This document shows positions 9,471 through 19,352 of a DNA stretch of 64,000 nt, one piece after another (position 1 is the stretch's first letter; each line of letters starts with the position of its first letter). Made by a program: the position numbers and the translations under genes. Source of the DNA: Colwellia polaris (lineage in GTDB: Bacteria > Pseudomonadota > Gammaproteobacteria > Enterobacterales > Alteromonadaceae); assembly GCF_002104515.1 (NCBI RefSeq), contig NZ_NBOE01000004.1, positions 1-64,000 of the forward strand, written 5' to 3'. The notes beneath the pieces are model-generated. The model saw only the letters and a list, made by a program, of their open reading frames with translations. It ran no database searches and had not been told where the DNA came from.

Positions 9471-10358
9471 CTAGCAATCAATAAACAGCGATTTCATAAA
9501 GTCATAAAACACGTCAGTTTTACGGGTGGTTAAGCTATTTTGTGGTCGCAAAAACCATACGGGTGCATCACTTTTGGCCATTACCTTAGGCATTACTTCA
9601 ACTAAAGTGCCGTCAGCGAGTTCATCATTAATCGCTATTCGTGACTTAATCGCGATACCATGTCCGGCGATAGCGGCTTGCGTCATATTGTCTGAATTTG
9701 AAATCGTAAAGCGGGTTTTAGCGTTAAAGTTTTGTATTTTGCCTTTTTCATCAAACAGCTTTAATTGCCTTTGCCAAGGTAAACAAACCCAATTATGTTC
9801 AGCAAGTTCAGTTAAGTTAGCTGGCATGCCATGTTTTTCGATATAACTTGGTGCAGCACACAGTACACGGCTGTTATTTACTAATTTTCGAGATAATAAA
9901 CCTGAGTCATTTAATTGCCCAACCCTTATCGCCACATCTTGCGCATCATCAACAACATTAACAAAGTGGTCGTTAATAAGAAAATCGAGCTTGAGTTCAG
10001 GGTAAGTATCTTCAAATTGGGTGAGCTTAGGCATTACATATTTAGAAAACACCCAAGGCGGCATAGTAACTCTGAGCAAGCCATTTACCGATGAACTACG
10101 GGCACCAATACTGTGCTCTGCATCGTGTAAAGCCTCTATAATAGCGCCAACTCGCGTATAAAAAACTTCTCCAGCTGGAGATAAACGTATTCTACGACTA
10201 TCTCTAAATACTAAAACAGTTGAAAGTTCTCGTTCAAGTTTACTTAATCTATGACTCACGGTGGCAGGCGATAATCGTTGTTCGCGCGCAGCAGCTAAAA
10301 CACCTTTATTTTCCACCACAGCAATAAAGGTTTCTAAATCGCTTAAGTTATACATCAC
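9471..10358 (-). CDS. LysR-family transcriptional regulator
   Basis: A 295-residue LysR regulator: winged helix-turn-helix in residues 1-60 (LAAAREQRLSPATVSHRLSKLE) and a periplasmic-binding-like effector domain after residue 90. It is divergent from the peroxiredoxin-like gene at 10479 with a ~120-bp shared promoter region, so it most likely controls that gene and the HAD gene after it. The effector is unknown; an oxidative or electrophile signal would fit the target but is only inferred. Confidence 0.9.
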   Translation of the reverse strand: MMYNLSDLETFIAVVENKGVLAAAREQRLSPATVSHRLSKLERELSTVLVFRDSRRIRLSPAGEVFYTRVGAIIEALHDAEHSIGARSSSVNGLLRVTMPPWVFSKYVMPKLTQFEDTYPELKLDFLINDHFVNVVDDAQDVAIRVGQLNDSGLLSRKLVNNSRVLCAAPSYIEKHGMPANLTELAEHNWVCLPWQRQLKLFDEKGKIQNFNAKTRFTISNSDNMTQAAIAGHGIAIKSRIAINDELADGTLVEVMPKVMAKSDAPVWFLRPQNSLTTRKTDVFYDFMKSLFIDC

Positions 10359-10478
10359 AACACCAACATTTGTTTTTCAATGTTTAATATTTTCGAATGA
10401 TGCTTTCACTTTTGCAATGTTTATTTAAATAAGTAAAACACTATAATGAAGTATAGTTTGATTAACGAGGTTTTTATT

Positions 10479-11129
10479 ATGAGTTTAAAAGCACAAATTG
10501 ACGCATATAATGTTCAAAAAGAAGCGAAGTTACCGGCTGACGTTTTAGCATTAATGAATACAACTAACGAAGAGCTTATTGCCCAACATGTTAGAGATAA
10601 TGCCTTACAAGTAGGCCAAAAGGTTGCAAATTTTAGCCTAGCAAATCATTGTGGCGATACCGTAGCGTTAACTGATTTACTGGCAAAAGGACCAGTAATT
10701 ATCAGCTTTTATCGTGGCGGTTGGTGTCCATATTGTAATTTAGAGCTAAAAGCACTGAACGATTATTTACCAAAATTTAAAGCACATAATGCGCAGTTAG
10801 TTGCCGTATCACCGCAGTTACCTGACGAGTCACTATCAACAGCACAAAAAAATGAGCTTGAGTTTGATGTACTTTCCGATGTGAGCAATACCGTGGCGAA
10901 TCAATTTGGTTTGTTATTTACTTTAGATGAGCGCATTCAAAGCTTATACACGGGTTTTGGTATCGACTTTGAAAGTTACTACGGCGATAAGAGTTTCAAA
11001 CTACCTTTGCCTGCAACTTATGTTATTAATCAAGATGGTATTATTACTTACGCATTCATCAGCGAAGACTATACTTTACGTGCAGAGCCTGAAGCTGTAC
11101 TCAACGCCCTACAAACGGAAAAAAATTAA
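10479..11129 (+). CDS. Peroxiredoxin-like (AhpC/TSA) family protein
   Basis: About 216 residues with a thioredoxin fold of the AhpC/TSA group. The active-site segment YRGGWCPYCNLEL holds a CxxC pair, as in the peroxiredoxin-like subfamily, so it probably reduces peroxides or disulfides in the cytoplasm. I chose ATG 10479 (MSLKAQIDAY), after an AACGAGG ribosome binding site, over the upstream in-frame ATG at 10446. The stop overlaps the start of the HAD gene by one base (TAATG), so the two are translationally coupled. Probably under the divergent LysR regulator. Confidence 0.85.
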   Translation: MSLKAQIDAYNVQKEAKLPADVLALMNTTNEELIAQHVRDNALQVGQKVANFSLANHCGDTVALTDLLAKGPVIISFYRGGWCPYCNLELKALNDYLPKFKAHNAQLVAVSPQLPDESLSTAQKNELEFDVLSDVSNTVANQFGLLFTLDERIQSLYTGFGIDFESYYGDKSFKLPLPATYVINQDGIITYAFISEDYTLRAEPEAVLNALQTEKN

Positions 11130-11890
11130 TGTCAGTTTTACAATCACTAAAAAAAATTACCCTCGCACTTTTAGTGGGTACGAGCCTTTTATCTGGAGCT
11201 GTTATGGCGAACGAAGCACCAAGCAAACCTAAAGTACTTATTTTTGATGTTAACGAAACCTTACTTGATCTAACATCAATGCGAACGTCTATTGGCCAAG
11301 CTTTAGGTGGTCGCGAAGATTTATTGCCACTTTGGTTTTCTACCATGTTGCATCATTCGCTGGTTTCTACTGTGATGAACGATTACCACGACTTTGGCCA
11401 AATTGGCGTGGCTTCATTATTAATGGTGGCACAAAACAACAATATTGAAATCACTTCTGAGCAAGCAAAAACCGCAATAGTAACGCCACTTTTAACCTTG
11501 CCACCACATAGCGATGTAAAAGCAGGCTTAGCGCAACTTAAAGCGCAAGGTTACAAGTTGGTTAGCTTAACTAACTCTTCAAATAAAGGCGTTAAAGCAC
11601 AGTTCGAAAGTGCAGGGTTAACCTCTTACTTTGACGAGCGTTACAGTATTGAAGATATAAAAATTTATAAGCCCGACTTACGCGCTTACGAATGGGTACT
11701 TAAAAAACTTAATATTAAAGCGAATGAAGCTATGATGGTAGCCGCTCATGGTTGGGATGTTGCTGGCGCCAAAGAAGCTGGCCTACAAACCACCTTTATT
11801 GCTCGCCCGGGTAAAGCACTTTATCCGTTAGCTAAAAATCCTGATCATGTGGTGAAAGACTTAGCTGAATTGGTTACGTTACTGAAATAA
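11129..11890 (+). CDS. Haloacid dehalogenase type II-like hydrolase with signal peptide
   Basis: A 253-residue HAD-superfamily hydrolase. Motif I is FDVNETLLDL with nucleophile Asp, motif II is SLTNSSNKG, the motif III Lys is in KIYKPDLRAYEW, and motif IV is VAAHGWDVAGAKEAG. These match the 2-haloacid dehalogenase/haloalkanoate group. Unusually, a hydrophobic leader ending AVMA-NEAPS precedes the domain, predicting export. An internal ATG at that point could instead give a cytoplasmic form. It is coupled to the peroxiredoxin-like gene. The substrate is unknown; C-halogen cleavage follows from family membership only. Confidence 0.82.
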   Translation: MSVLQSLKKITLALLVGTSLLSGAVMANEAPSKPKVLIFDVNETLLDLTSMRTSIGQALGGREDLLPLWFSTMLHHSLVSTVMNDYHDFGQIGVASLLMVAQNNNIEITSEQAKTAIVTPLLTLPPHSDVKAGLAQLKAQGYKLVSLTNSSNKGVKAQFESAGLTSYFDERYSIEDIKIYKPDLRAYEWVLKKLNIKANEAMMVAAHGWDVAGAKEAGLQTTFIARPGKALYPLAKNPDHVVKDLAELVTLLK

Positions 11891-11915
11891 TATCGATAAT
11901 TTTAATCAGAATACT

Positions 11916-11950
11916 AGCGGTTAATTACACTGTAATTAATCGCTTTTTTT
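11916..11950 (+). terminator. Rho-independent terminator
   Basis: GCGGTTAATTACA and TGTAATTAATCGC form a stem with one mismatch followed by a run of seven T residues, ending the peroxiredoxin-HAD operon. Confidence 0.8.
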
Positions 11951-12292
11951 AACCCTCTAATTTTAGCCCCCACATTACATATCTCTTCATTGTTGTTATT
12001 TATTTATATTTATCTAAAACATTTACTATTTTTATTTCATTGGATAAATAAAAAATTTTTCATTTTATCAAGAGTTTATGATTATTTAGATGCAATACTC
12101 TAATATTACCTCAATTATCATAAAAATAAATATAGAGCTAACTTACTGTTAGTAATGAGAAAATAATGTATTTATTTACTTACCAAGTGGTCAGCGATTA
12201 AAAAACCTTCATTTTGTTGTAACAATAATTTAACATTAATAAGGCAAAATAAGGTCAGGTGATTTTGAATAATAATAATATTAGGAGAATGT
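11951..12292 (+). promoter_or_regulatory. AT-rich upstream region of the secreted nuclease gene
   Basis: About 340 bases without a gene, strongly A+T-rich. It must hold the promoter of the nuclease gene. I see no clear operator palindrome. A ribosome binding site AGGAGA at 12283-12288 lies before the GTG codons at 12293 and 12296. Confidence 0.5.
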
Positions 12293-15200
12293 GTGGTGGC
12301 TATTTTTTTACCGAGAAAACTCAACAGCGTTAGGTCAGGCTTCGCTAGTTCGATAGTTTTTACTATTTTTACCGGGAGTGTATTAGCATCAACTTTGGTT
12401 AACGCAGAGGAAATATGGAGTGAAAACTTCGACGCTGCAGCCATTGATGGTAAAGGAGCAGTTTTCAACCAAATTGATTTAACGAATGTAACCAAATGGT
12501 CAATTGATGTAAGTTCAGCAGGACTTACCGCGACTTCAGATTGGTTTAAAGTTAATAATGGCAAGTTTGAAGGTAGAGATCTTGATGGCGCAGCGATGTG
12601 GTTGTCTGAAGCTATCGATATTAGTCGCTTTTCTGATGTTAGCTTGTCGGTAAATGCCGCAGAAAATGGTAACCATGAAGGGACAGATTTTTTAGATGTT
12701 GCTTATGCTATCGACGGTGGTGCATTTGTTACTGTAGAGAATTGGCAAGGTAAGGGCAGTGCTTCAAATACCTTAATTGATGATTTTACCAGTGAAACAG
12801 TGACAGCAGCAATTGCCGCAGGCAATTCATTAGTTATTCGTATTAGCATGAAAAACAATGCCGGTTCTGAGTATATTTCTTTTGATAACGTAATGGTTTC
12901 GGGTAACAGCGGTAACGTTGAACCGCCAATTGACCCACCCATTGATCCACCTGTTGAGCCACCAGTTACAGATACTATTACAAACGCATGTTTTAATTGC
13001 CCTGATTTAAGTAAAGTGGCATCAGCAAGTGATTTTGATGACGCTATTTACTATGCCGATGTACACGCATTGCAAGCTAACCAAGCATCAGCAACAGATT
13101 TTCGCAATGCAATTAATGGTGCCATTACCATAAATCATAACGTACTGAGTTACTCTGAAGTTTGGACTGCATTGACGAAAACTGATGAAGATCCGCTGAA
13201 CAGCGATAATGTTATTTTATTATACCGAGGCCTTTCATTAGCTAAATTCTCAAACGGTAGTGGTTCACAATCTTCTAATCCAGATAACTGGAATCGCGAG
13301 CATGTTTGGGCAAAAAGTCATGGCTTCCCAAGTTCAAGTGCTTCAGCGTATACCGATATTCATCATTTAAGACCTACCGATATTTCAGTTAATTCATCGC
13401 GTGGTAATTTAGATTTTGATTACAGCGACAATGCCTTATCAGAAGCACCACAAAATCGCGTCGATGGTAACTCATTTGAGCCACGTGATGCGGTAAAAGG
13501 TGATGTTGCCCGTATGACCTTTTATATGGATGTACGCTATGAAGGTGCTGATCCACAAACACCTGATTTAACCTTAGTTGATATGCTAACCAGCACAGGT
13601 CAGCCTCGTTTAGGTAAATTATGTGCTTTACTTGCTTGGCATGTTGCTGACCCTGTTGACAGCTACGAGCAAGAACGTAACAACCGTATTTATGAATTCC
13701 AAGGGAACCGTAACCCGTTTATTGATCACCCTGAATGGGTAACACAAGTATTTACTAATGCCTGTGATGGAACAACACCGGTAGATCCGATTGACCCTAC
13801 GCCTGTAGACCCAGTTGACCCGGTTGATCCAGACCCTGTTGATCCGGTAGACCCTACACCACCATCAAGCAGCTCAGCTTTGTTTATTTCTGAGTATGTT
13901 GAAGGCAGTAGCTACAACAAAGCGGTTGAAATTTTTAACCCAACCGATACCAGTGTTTCATTAACCGGCTACCAATTAAAACTTTATGCTAACGGCAATA
14001 CTGAACCAACAGTAACAACAGATCTATCGGGTGTAGTATTAGCGAATGACGTTGTAGTGCTTGGTTCAACACAAGTAACAGCAGACAGCGCTCTAAAACC
14101 TTTAATAGATATAGCGGTTAGTGCAGTTAACTTTAATGGCGATGACTATTTTGAACTAGTAAAAGATGGCGAACTCGTTGACTCTTTTGGCGTTAAAGAC
14201 GAAAGAACAAGTTGGGCGTCTAATACTACCTTGGTTAGAAAATCGTCGATTGCCAGCGGTGATAAAAATGTTAGCGATGCATTCGTTGTTGCCAATGAAT
14301 GGGACAGCTATCCGTCAAACACTTTTAGCTTTTTAGGCTCACACAGCTTTGATGGCACAGTGGTTGATCCAGGTCCTGATCCAGAACCTGAAGAACCGTC
14401 GCTAATCGGTATGTGTGGCGACAGTGCTGAGCTGATCAGTGCAATTCAAGGCAACGGCGATGCTTCTCCTATGGTAGAGCAAAACAAAGTTGTGGAAGGT
14501 GTAGTAACTTCAGTTGTTGATAGTTTATCTGGCTTTTTTGTTCAAGAAGAAGCGCAAGATAACGATGCAGACCCTGAAACTTCAGAAGCACTTTTTGTTT
14601 ATTTAAATGGTCAAGGCGAAGCGCCAACTTTAGGTTCGCAAGTACGTGTTAAAGGTGACGTTAAAGAGTTTTATAATCGTACACAGTTAACGCTTAGCGA
14701 AAATGTTGTTGAGTGTGGAGTAGGCGATACTATCGCAGCAACGAATGTAATTATGCCGGTTGATAGTTTAAATACTTGGGAATCATTAGAAGGGATGAAA
14801 GTTACTTTTGAGCAGAAACTACATGTAACCGATACCTTTAGTTTAGCAAGATATGGTCAACTGAGCTTATCAAAGGGTCGCTTACTGATCCCAACTAATA
14901 TTTATCAACCTAACTCAAGTCAAGCGCTAGCATTAGCCGAGAGAAATACGCGAAATGTTATTGTCCTAGATGATCAAAACAATAGCCAAAACCCAGAGTT
15001 TATACCATTTCCAAACTCGGGACTTAGCTACAATAATGGCGTTCGCTTAGGCGATGCGGTTGATAATATTACCGGTATTTTAGATTACAGTTTCAATGAA
15101 TATCGTGTTCTACCAACGCAAGAGCCAACTTTCCTTGGTAATAACCAGCGTTTAGCATCTCCAACTATTGGTTCTACAAGTGAAGTTAAAGTCGCAAGCT

Positions 15201-16321
15201 TTAACGTGCTGAATTACTTTAATGGTGACGGCCAAGGTGGCGGATTTCCAACCGCACGTGGCGCTGACAACCTTGAAGAGTTTACACGCCAAAGTGACAA
15301 AATAGTTGCCGCTCTAGCTGAAATTAATGCTGATGTTGTTGGCTTAATGGAAATAGAAAACGATGGCTTTGATGAGTTATCTGCTATTGCCGACTTAACC
15401 GATAAACTCAATAGCGTTGTCGGTGCAAATACTTATCAATATATAAGTATTGATGCCACAGAACTAGGTACTGATGCTATTACCGTTGGTTTACTTTACA
15501 AGCCTGGTACGGTAACTCTTGCTGGTAATGCAGTAACAACAAACGAAGCACCATTTGATTTTGGTAATCGTCAGCCTTTAGTACAATCGTTTACCTCTAA
15601 CACTAGCGGTGAAGCATTTACTGTTGCTGTAAATCATTTTAAATCAAAAGGTAGCTGTGGCAGTGCTTCAGGTGCAAATGCTGATCAAAATGACGGACAA
15701 GCATGTTGGAATGAGCTACGTACTCAAGCTGCCAATAAACTTGTATCTTGGTTAGCTTCAAAGCCAACGCAATCAGATACCGATAATATGCTCATTATTG
15801 GAGACCTTAATGCGTATGGCATGGAAGACCCAATTCGCGCTATTACCGCTAGTGGCTATCATAACCTTATTGCTGAAAAGGTAGGCCTAAGCGCTTATTC
15901 TTATACTTTTGGTGGTGAAAGTGGTTACTTAGATCATGCCCTAGCTTCAAGCAGCTTAGCGGCTTTTGTTGATTCAGTTGACGAGTGGCATATTAACGCC
16001 GATGAACCTGTCGTTTTTGATTACAATATTGAAAATAAATCAGCAACTCAGTTAGTGTCGTATTACGGCAGTGACGCTTATCGTGCCTCAGATCATGATC
16101 CAGTTATTGTCTCACTAACCTTTAACACACCTGAAGTGTTAATTGGTGACTTTGACAACGATGCCGATATTGATATCGCTGATGTTAGAGCGTTTATCAG
16201 CATGCTAAGAGCGGGCGAAAACTTTGATTTAAGTTACGACTTTAATAACGACGGCCAAGTAAATACGCTTGATGCACGTACGCTTATGCAAAACTGTACT
16301 CGCAATCGCTGTGCGATGTAG
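12293..16321 (+). CDS. Giant secreted nuclease: endonuclease I + lamin-tail + ExeM-type nuclease + dockerin-like end
   Basis: A 1342-residue extracellular DNase. After a signal sequence (hydrophobic segment ending VNAEE, about residue 40) come a beta-sandwich domain, a P/D linker, an endonuclease I domain near residues 225-500 (catalytic His in NWNREHVWAKSHG), a Pro-Asp-Val repeat linker, a lamin-tail domain (LFISEYVEGSSYNKAVEIFN, from ~530), an OB-like domain, an endonuclease/exonuclease/phosphatase domain from ~965 (FNVLNYF, MEIEN, IGDLNAY, SDHDPV), and a C-terminal dockerin-like pair of Ca-binding loops (DFDNDADIDIADV and DFNNDGQVNTLDA). Standard ExeM is ~870 residues, so this is a fusion of two nucleases. 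GTG 12296 fits the ribosome binding site better than 12293. Role: extracellular DNA use or biofilm DNA turnover. Confidence 0.88.
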   Translation: MVAIFLPRKLNSVRSGFASSIVFTIFTGSVLASTLVNAEEIWSENFDAAAIDGKGAVFNQIDLTNVTKWSIDVSSAGLTATSDWFKVNNGKFEGRDLDGAAMWLSEAIDISRFSDVSLSVNAAENGNHEGTDFLDVAYAIDGGAFVTVENWQGKGSASNTLIDDFTSETVTAAIAAGNSLVIRISMKNNAGSEYISFDNVMVSGNSGNVEPPIDPPIDPPVEPPVTDTITNACFNCPDLSKVASASDFDDAIYYADVHALQANQASATDFRNAINGAITINHNVLSYSEVWTALTKTDEDPLNSDNVILLYRGLSLAKFSNGSGSQSSNPDNWNREHVWAKSHGFPSSSASAYTDIHHLRPTDISVNSSRGNLDFDYSDNALSEAPQNRVDGNSFEPRDAVKGDVARMTFYMDVRYEGADPQTPDLTLVDMLTSTGQPRLGKLCALLAWHVADPVDSYEQERNNRIYEFQGNRNPFIDHPEWVTQVFTNACDGTTPVDPIDPTPVDPVDPVDPDPVDPVDPTPPSSSSALFISEYVEGSSYNKAVEIFNPTDTSVSLTGYQLKLYANGNTEPTVTTDLSGVVLANDVVVLGSTQVTADSALKPLIDIAVSAVNFNGDDYFELVKDGELVDSFGVKDERTSWASNTTLVRKSSIASGDKNVSDAFVVANEWDSYPSNTFSFLGSHSFDGTVVDPGPDPEPEEPSLIGMCGDSAELISAIQGNGDASPMVEQNKVVEGVVTSVVDSLSGFFVQEEAQDNDADPETSEALFVYLNGQGEAPTLGSQVRVKGDVKEFYNRTQLTLSENVVECGVGDTIAATNVIMPVDSLNTWESLEGMKVTFEQKLHVTDTFSLARYGQLSLSKGRLLIPTNIYQPNSSQALALAERNTRNVIVLDDQNNSQNPEFIPFPNSGLSYNNGVRLGDAVDNITGILDYSFNEYRVLPTQEPTFLGNNQRLASPTIGSTSEVKVASFNVLNYFNGDGQGGGFPTARGADNLEEFTRQSDKIVAALAEINADVVGLMEIENDGFDELSAIADLTDKLNSVVGANTYQYISIDATELGTDAITVGLLYKPGTVTLAGNAVTTNEAPFDFGNRQPLVQSFTSNTSGEAFTVAVNHFKSKGSCGSASGANADQNDGQACWNELRTQAANKLVSWLASKPTQSDTDNMLIIGDLNAYGMEDPIRAITASGYHNLIAEKVGLSAYSYTFGGESGYLDHALASSSLAAFVDSVDEWHINADEPVVFDYNIENKSATQLVSYYGSDAYRASDHDPVIVSLTFNTPEVLIGDFDNDADIDIADVRAFISMLRAGENFDLSYDFNNDGQVNTLDARTLMQNCTRNRCAM

Positions 16322-16364
16322 TAACAGTTGAAATAACAATAATAAATTTATAATAGGAATAAAC

Positions 16365-16955
16365 ATGAAAAAATTACTGATACTACTAAGCTTTTGGTGT
16401 GCTGCTATAACCGCCAACGCTTCACTTATTACCATCGATGTAGAAGACAAAAACTATGGTATAAACGACACATTAACCGCGAATATTTATATCTCTGAAC
16501 TAGAAGATGACTTCGGGTTTCAAACTTTTGTGACGGAATTTACCTTTGATTTTATTTTCGCAGAAGGTTTGCTAGATTTTGAACAAGTTACCTTTGGTGA
16601 CAAGCTTGATATAGATGCTTTTTTTCCTAGCGATAGAGTTGATAGCTACACCATGGGCCAACCATTTACCATCAGCGAAACAACTTATGCATTTGATATT
16701 GACACCGTACAATTTGGCTTAAGTAGCTTCTTACTTGCGTCAATTGACTTTACGGTTGTTGGCAGTGGTTTAGCGGAATTTTCATTAGCAAATGTCGATG
16801 TACTAGACTTAGGTTTTTCACATGATGATATATCATCACGAGGAACTAGTGCTCAATTAGGTAATCAAGTTGCCGTGCCAGAGCCAAGCACAGTAGCTAT
16901 ATTAGTATTAGCTTTATTAATGCTTATCAGCATGAAAAGAAAAGCAAAACACTAA
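16365..16955 (+). CDS. PEP-CTERM protein with cohesin-like body
   Basis: A 196-residue exported protein. The signal peptide ends at ~19 (ITANA-SLIT). Residues ~20-155 form a beta-rich domain with a cohesin-like pattern: a YGINDTLTANIYISEL strand pair, FTFDFIFAEGLLDFEQVTFGD, and LASIDFTVVGSGLAEFSL. The C-terminus VPEPSTVAILVLALLML followed by RKAKH is a classic PEP-CTERM signal, which an exosortase processes for surface anchoring. It lies 43 bases after the nuclease, whose tail looks like a dockerin, so a cohesin-dockerin partnership is plausible. PEP-CTERM is certain; the cohesin call is by eye. Confidence 0.8.
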   Translation: MKKLLILLSFWCAAITANASLITIDVEDKNYGINDTLTANIYISELEDDFGFQTFVTEFTFDFIFAEGLLDFEQVTFGDKLDIDAFFPSDRVDSYTMGQPFTISETTYAFDIDTVQFGLSSFLLASIDFTVVGSGLAEFSLANVDVLDLGFSHDDISSRGTSAQLGNQVAVPEPSTVAILVLALLMLISMKRKAKH

Positions 16956-16970
16956 TTAAATAGCATAAAT

Positions 16971-17020
16971 TATACCTACTAGCCGAAGCTAACTCTAAGC
17001 GTTCACTAGTAGGTATACCT
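16971..17020 (+). terminator. Terminator-like hairpin
   Basis: TATACCTACTAG at 16971-16982 pairs with CTAGTAGGTATA at 17006-17017, followed by CCTTTCTAAAA. It closes the nuclease/PEP-CTERM unit. Confidence 0.6.
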
Positions 17021-17146
17021 TTCTAAAAAATTCAAACATTATTGCAGAAAAACAATACTTTAGTTATTTTCAAAAACTAGGTAAGCTAGCAGTATAAAAT
17101 TCAACCTGTTAAGCACTTAACCGGTATTTAGAATAAGGAAATCAGC

Positions 17147-19342
17147 ATGCTGTTTCGCGGTATTATTACAATCATTATTAGCTTCATATTTTTGGCTTTA
17201 CCTGCTTTTTCACAAACGGCCAGTATTGGTCCGTCTGTAGAAGATCTACTTGAAAAACGCGCGTTAGCGACTAAACAATTTAGTAGTAGCGCGGTGATAC
17301 TAAGCCGCCGAGGCGATGTTATTGTTGATGATAAGGGGTTTGAAAAAAGTCACTTTTATAATGCCATTTATATTGCAGATGAAAGTGCCGTAAAAGACTA
17401 TTCAAAAATGATTAGTCAATTTAATTCGCATTACCAAGAAAAACAAATCGACTTTGCGCGGGTTATTACCCCAGAAGGTAAAGTAATAGAAATGCAAGCA
17501 GACGCTATTACCTTAGTCACCAGTAATAATGGTGACTACTTTGATGAAGGTAAACAATATGAGTTTGCGCTTCCTCAACTGCGCGCCGGCAGTATTATTG
17601 AGTATCAAGCCACTACACAGCAAATAAAACCTTTTATTGAAAACGAATGGTTTTCAAGTATTAGCTTTCATTTCGTAAAATTTCTCCCTAGCATTAATTG
17701 GCTACGAATCGATCCAGTATTAGAAACTAAAAACACCCTAACATTACCCAAAAATACTGAAATTTCTATTGTTAACCACAATATTGAAATAAGCCCTAAG
17801 TTGACTGAAGCAGCAAAAACTAAAACTTATAGCTGGCAAACCAGCAACCAAACCGGTATTGAGTTGGAAATGGAAATGCCGAGTTTAGATGATATTTTAC
17901 CGTCTATTCACCTTTCCACCATCAAAGAATGGCGTACCGTTAATCAGTGGTTTAATACCTTATATTTACCAACACAAAAAGCTGATCAATCCATTGTTGA
18001 GTTAGCTCAATCTCTATTTAAAGATGGTATGAATGAGCGTGAAAAAATTAAAGCCGTTTTTGACTATATGCAGAAAAACGTGCGTTATATAGGTGCCCAT
18101 GTAAATCGAGGTGGTTATAAGCCTCATTTAGCGAGCGAAGTGCTAAGCCAAGCCTACGGTGACTGTAAAGATCAAACCGTACTTATTATTGCCTTATTAA
18201 AACAAGCCGATATAGCAGCATATCCTGCATTAATTAACTCATACCCAGGCGCAAAATTTAACGACGATTTACCGATGTTAAATTTTGACCATATGATCAC
18301 CTACATTGAAACAAAAACTGCAAAATATTGGCTTGATACCAGTGGGCAAACGGGGACATTCCCAGGTATTAACCTTAATTTAGAAGATAAAAAAGCGTTA
18401 GTGGTAAATGAACAAGAGGGCAGAATATTAACACTACCGGCTACAACAAGTGCTGACAATATAGCCACCGTGAATATCGACTTTTCAGTTGATAAAGCGA
18501 AAATTAACGCGCGTGTATCGTTAGATTTAGCAGGTCATGTTGAAACCAACCTAAGAAGTTTTATGCAGTTTTCGCCAAACGCTTTATCAGCCGCAGAGCA
18601 AATACTGTCGCCATTATTGTTTAGCCGACGCATTAACGATTTTGAAAACTCAGATCCCATTGATATTACAACGCCTTTTACCTTATCAGCAAATTTCAAT
18701 GACATAGCAGAGTTAACAGCAGAAATTGATAACTTTAGATACAGTTATGATTACAGCGCACTTTTAAATGTTTTTACTACACTGAGTAATCTTGCGCCCG
18801 TAGCAACGCGAAAATTCGATTTTGTTATCTTACAACCTATAACGGTTGTTATTAATTCCTTTTACCCACACCCGTGGTCAGGCTCAACATTAGGTTATAG
18901 CCAACCGGCGAAAAATGTAGAAAACGACTTTTTTGAAATAACCCATCAAGTACAAGAAAAAAGTGACGGCATGTACATAAGCTCAACCTTTGTTTTGCCT
19001 AAGCAAGTTATTAAAGTTGGCGATTATGCGCGCTTTTACCAGCAGGTCAGTGAATTGCCAACACATTCACAAAGCTTATTTGTTTTTCTAAAACCGTCGA
19101 AATCAACACCTAAGGTTGATATTAATGACGCGACAACAACCAATAAAATAGCACTCGCAAAGCACTTGTTAGAGCAATCAGAATTTGCACAAGCACTTGA
19201 GGTTATTGGTGAGGTAGTTGCGTTAGACGAAACTAATGGTGAAGCACAGTACTTATTAGGCATATCATTGGGCTTTGCCGGTAACAATGAGCAATCTGAA
19301 AAAGCTTTTGAGCGTGCAGAACAACTTGGCTATCAGGACTAG
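17147..19342 (+). CDS. DUF3857 and transglutaminase-like exported protein
   Basis: A 731-residue exported protein with a signal peptide (FIFLALPAFSQTA, cut near residue 23). An N-terminal DUF3857 domain spans roughly 60-230. A transglutaminase-like core follows at ~290-400 with a full Cys-His-Asp set: Cys in YGDCKDQTV, His in NFDHMITYIE, Asp in YWLDTSGQ. A TPR-like end lies at 690-731. Such proteins are periplasmic or surface-bound and may act as proteases or crosslinkers; the substrate is unknown. The TPR lipoprotein gene starts 10 bases downstream, so they form an operon and may act together. Confidence 0.85.
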   Translation: MLFRGIITIIISFIFLALPAFSQTASIGPSVEDLLEKRALATKQFSSSAVILSRRGDVIVDDKGFEKSHFYNAIYIADESAVKDYSKMISQFNSHYQEKQIDFARVITPEGKVIEMQADAITLVTSNNGDYFDEGKQYEFALPQLRAGSIIEYQATTQQIKPFIENEWFSSISFHFVKFLPSINWLRIDPVLETKNTLTLPKNTEISIVNHNIEISPKLTEAAKTKTYSWQTSNQTGIELEMEMPSLDDILPSIHLSTIKEWRTVNQWFNTLYLPTQKADQSIVELAQSLFKDGMNEREKIKAVFDYMQKNVRYIGAHVNRGGYKPHLASEVLSQAYGDCKDQTVLIIALLKQADIAAYPALINSYPGAKFNDDLPMLNFDHMITYIETKTAKYWLDTSGQTGTFPGINLNLEDKKALVVNEQEGRILTLPATTSADNIATVNIDFSVDKAKINARVSLDLAGHVETNLRSFMQFSPNALSAAEQILSPLLFSRRINDFENSDPIDITTPFTLSANFNDIAELTAEIDNFRYSYDYSALLNVFTTLSNLAPVATRKFDFVILQPITVVINSFYPHPWSGSTLGYSQPAKNVENDFFEITHQVQEKSDGMYISSTFVLPKQVIKVGDYARFYQQVSELPTHSQSLFVFLKPSKSTPKVDINDATTTNKIALAKHLLEQSEFAQALEVIGEVVALDETNGEAQYLLGISLGFAGNNEQSEKAFERAEQLGYQD

Positions 19343-19352
19343 GAGCACAGAG

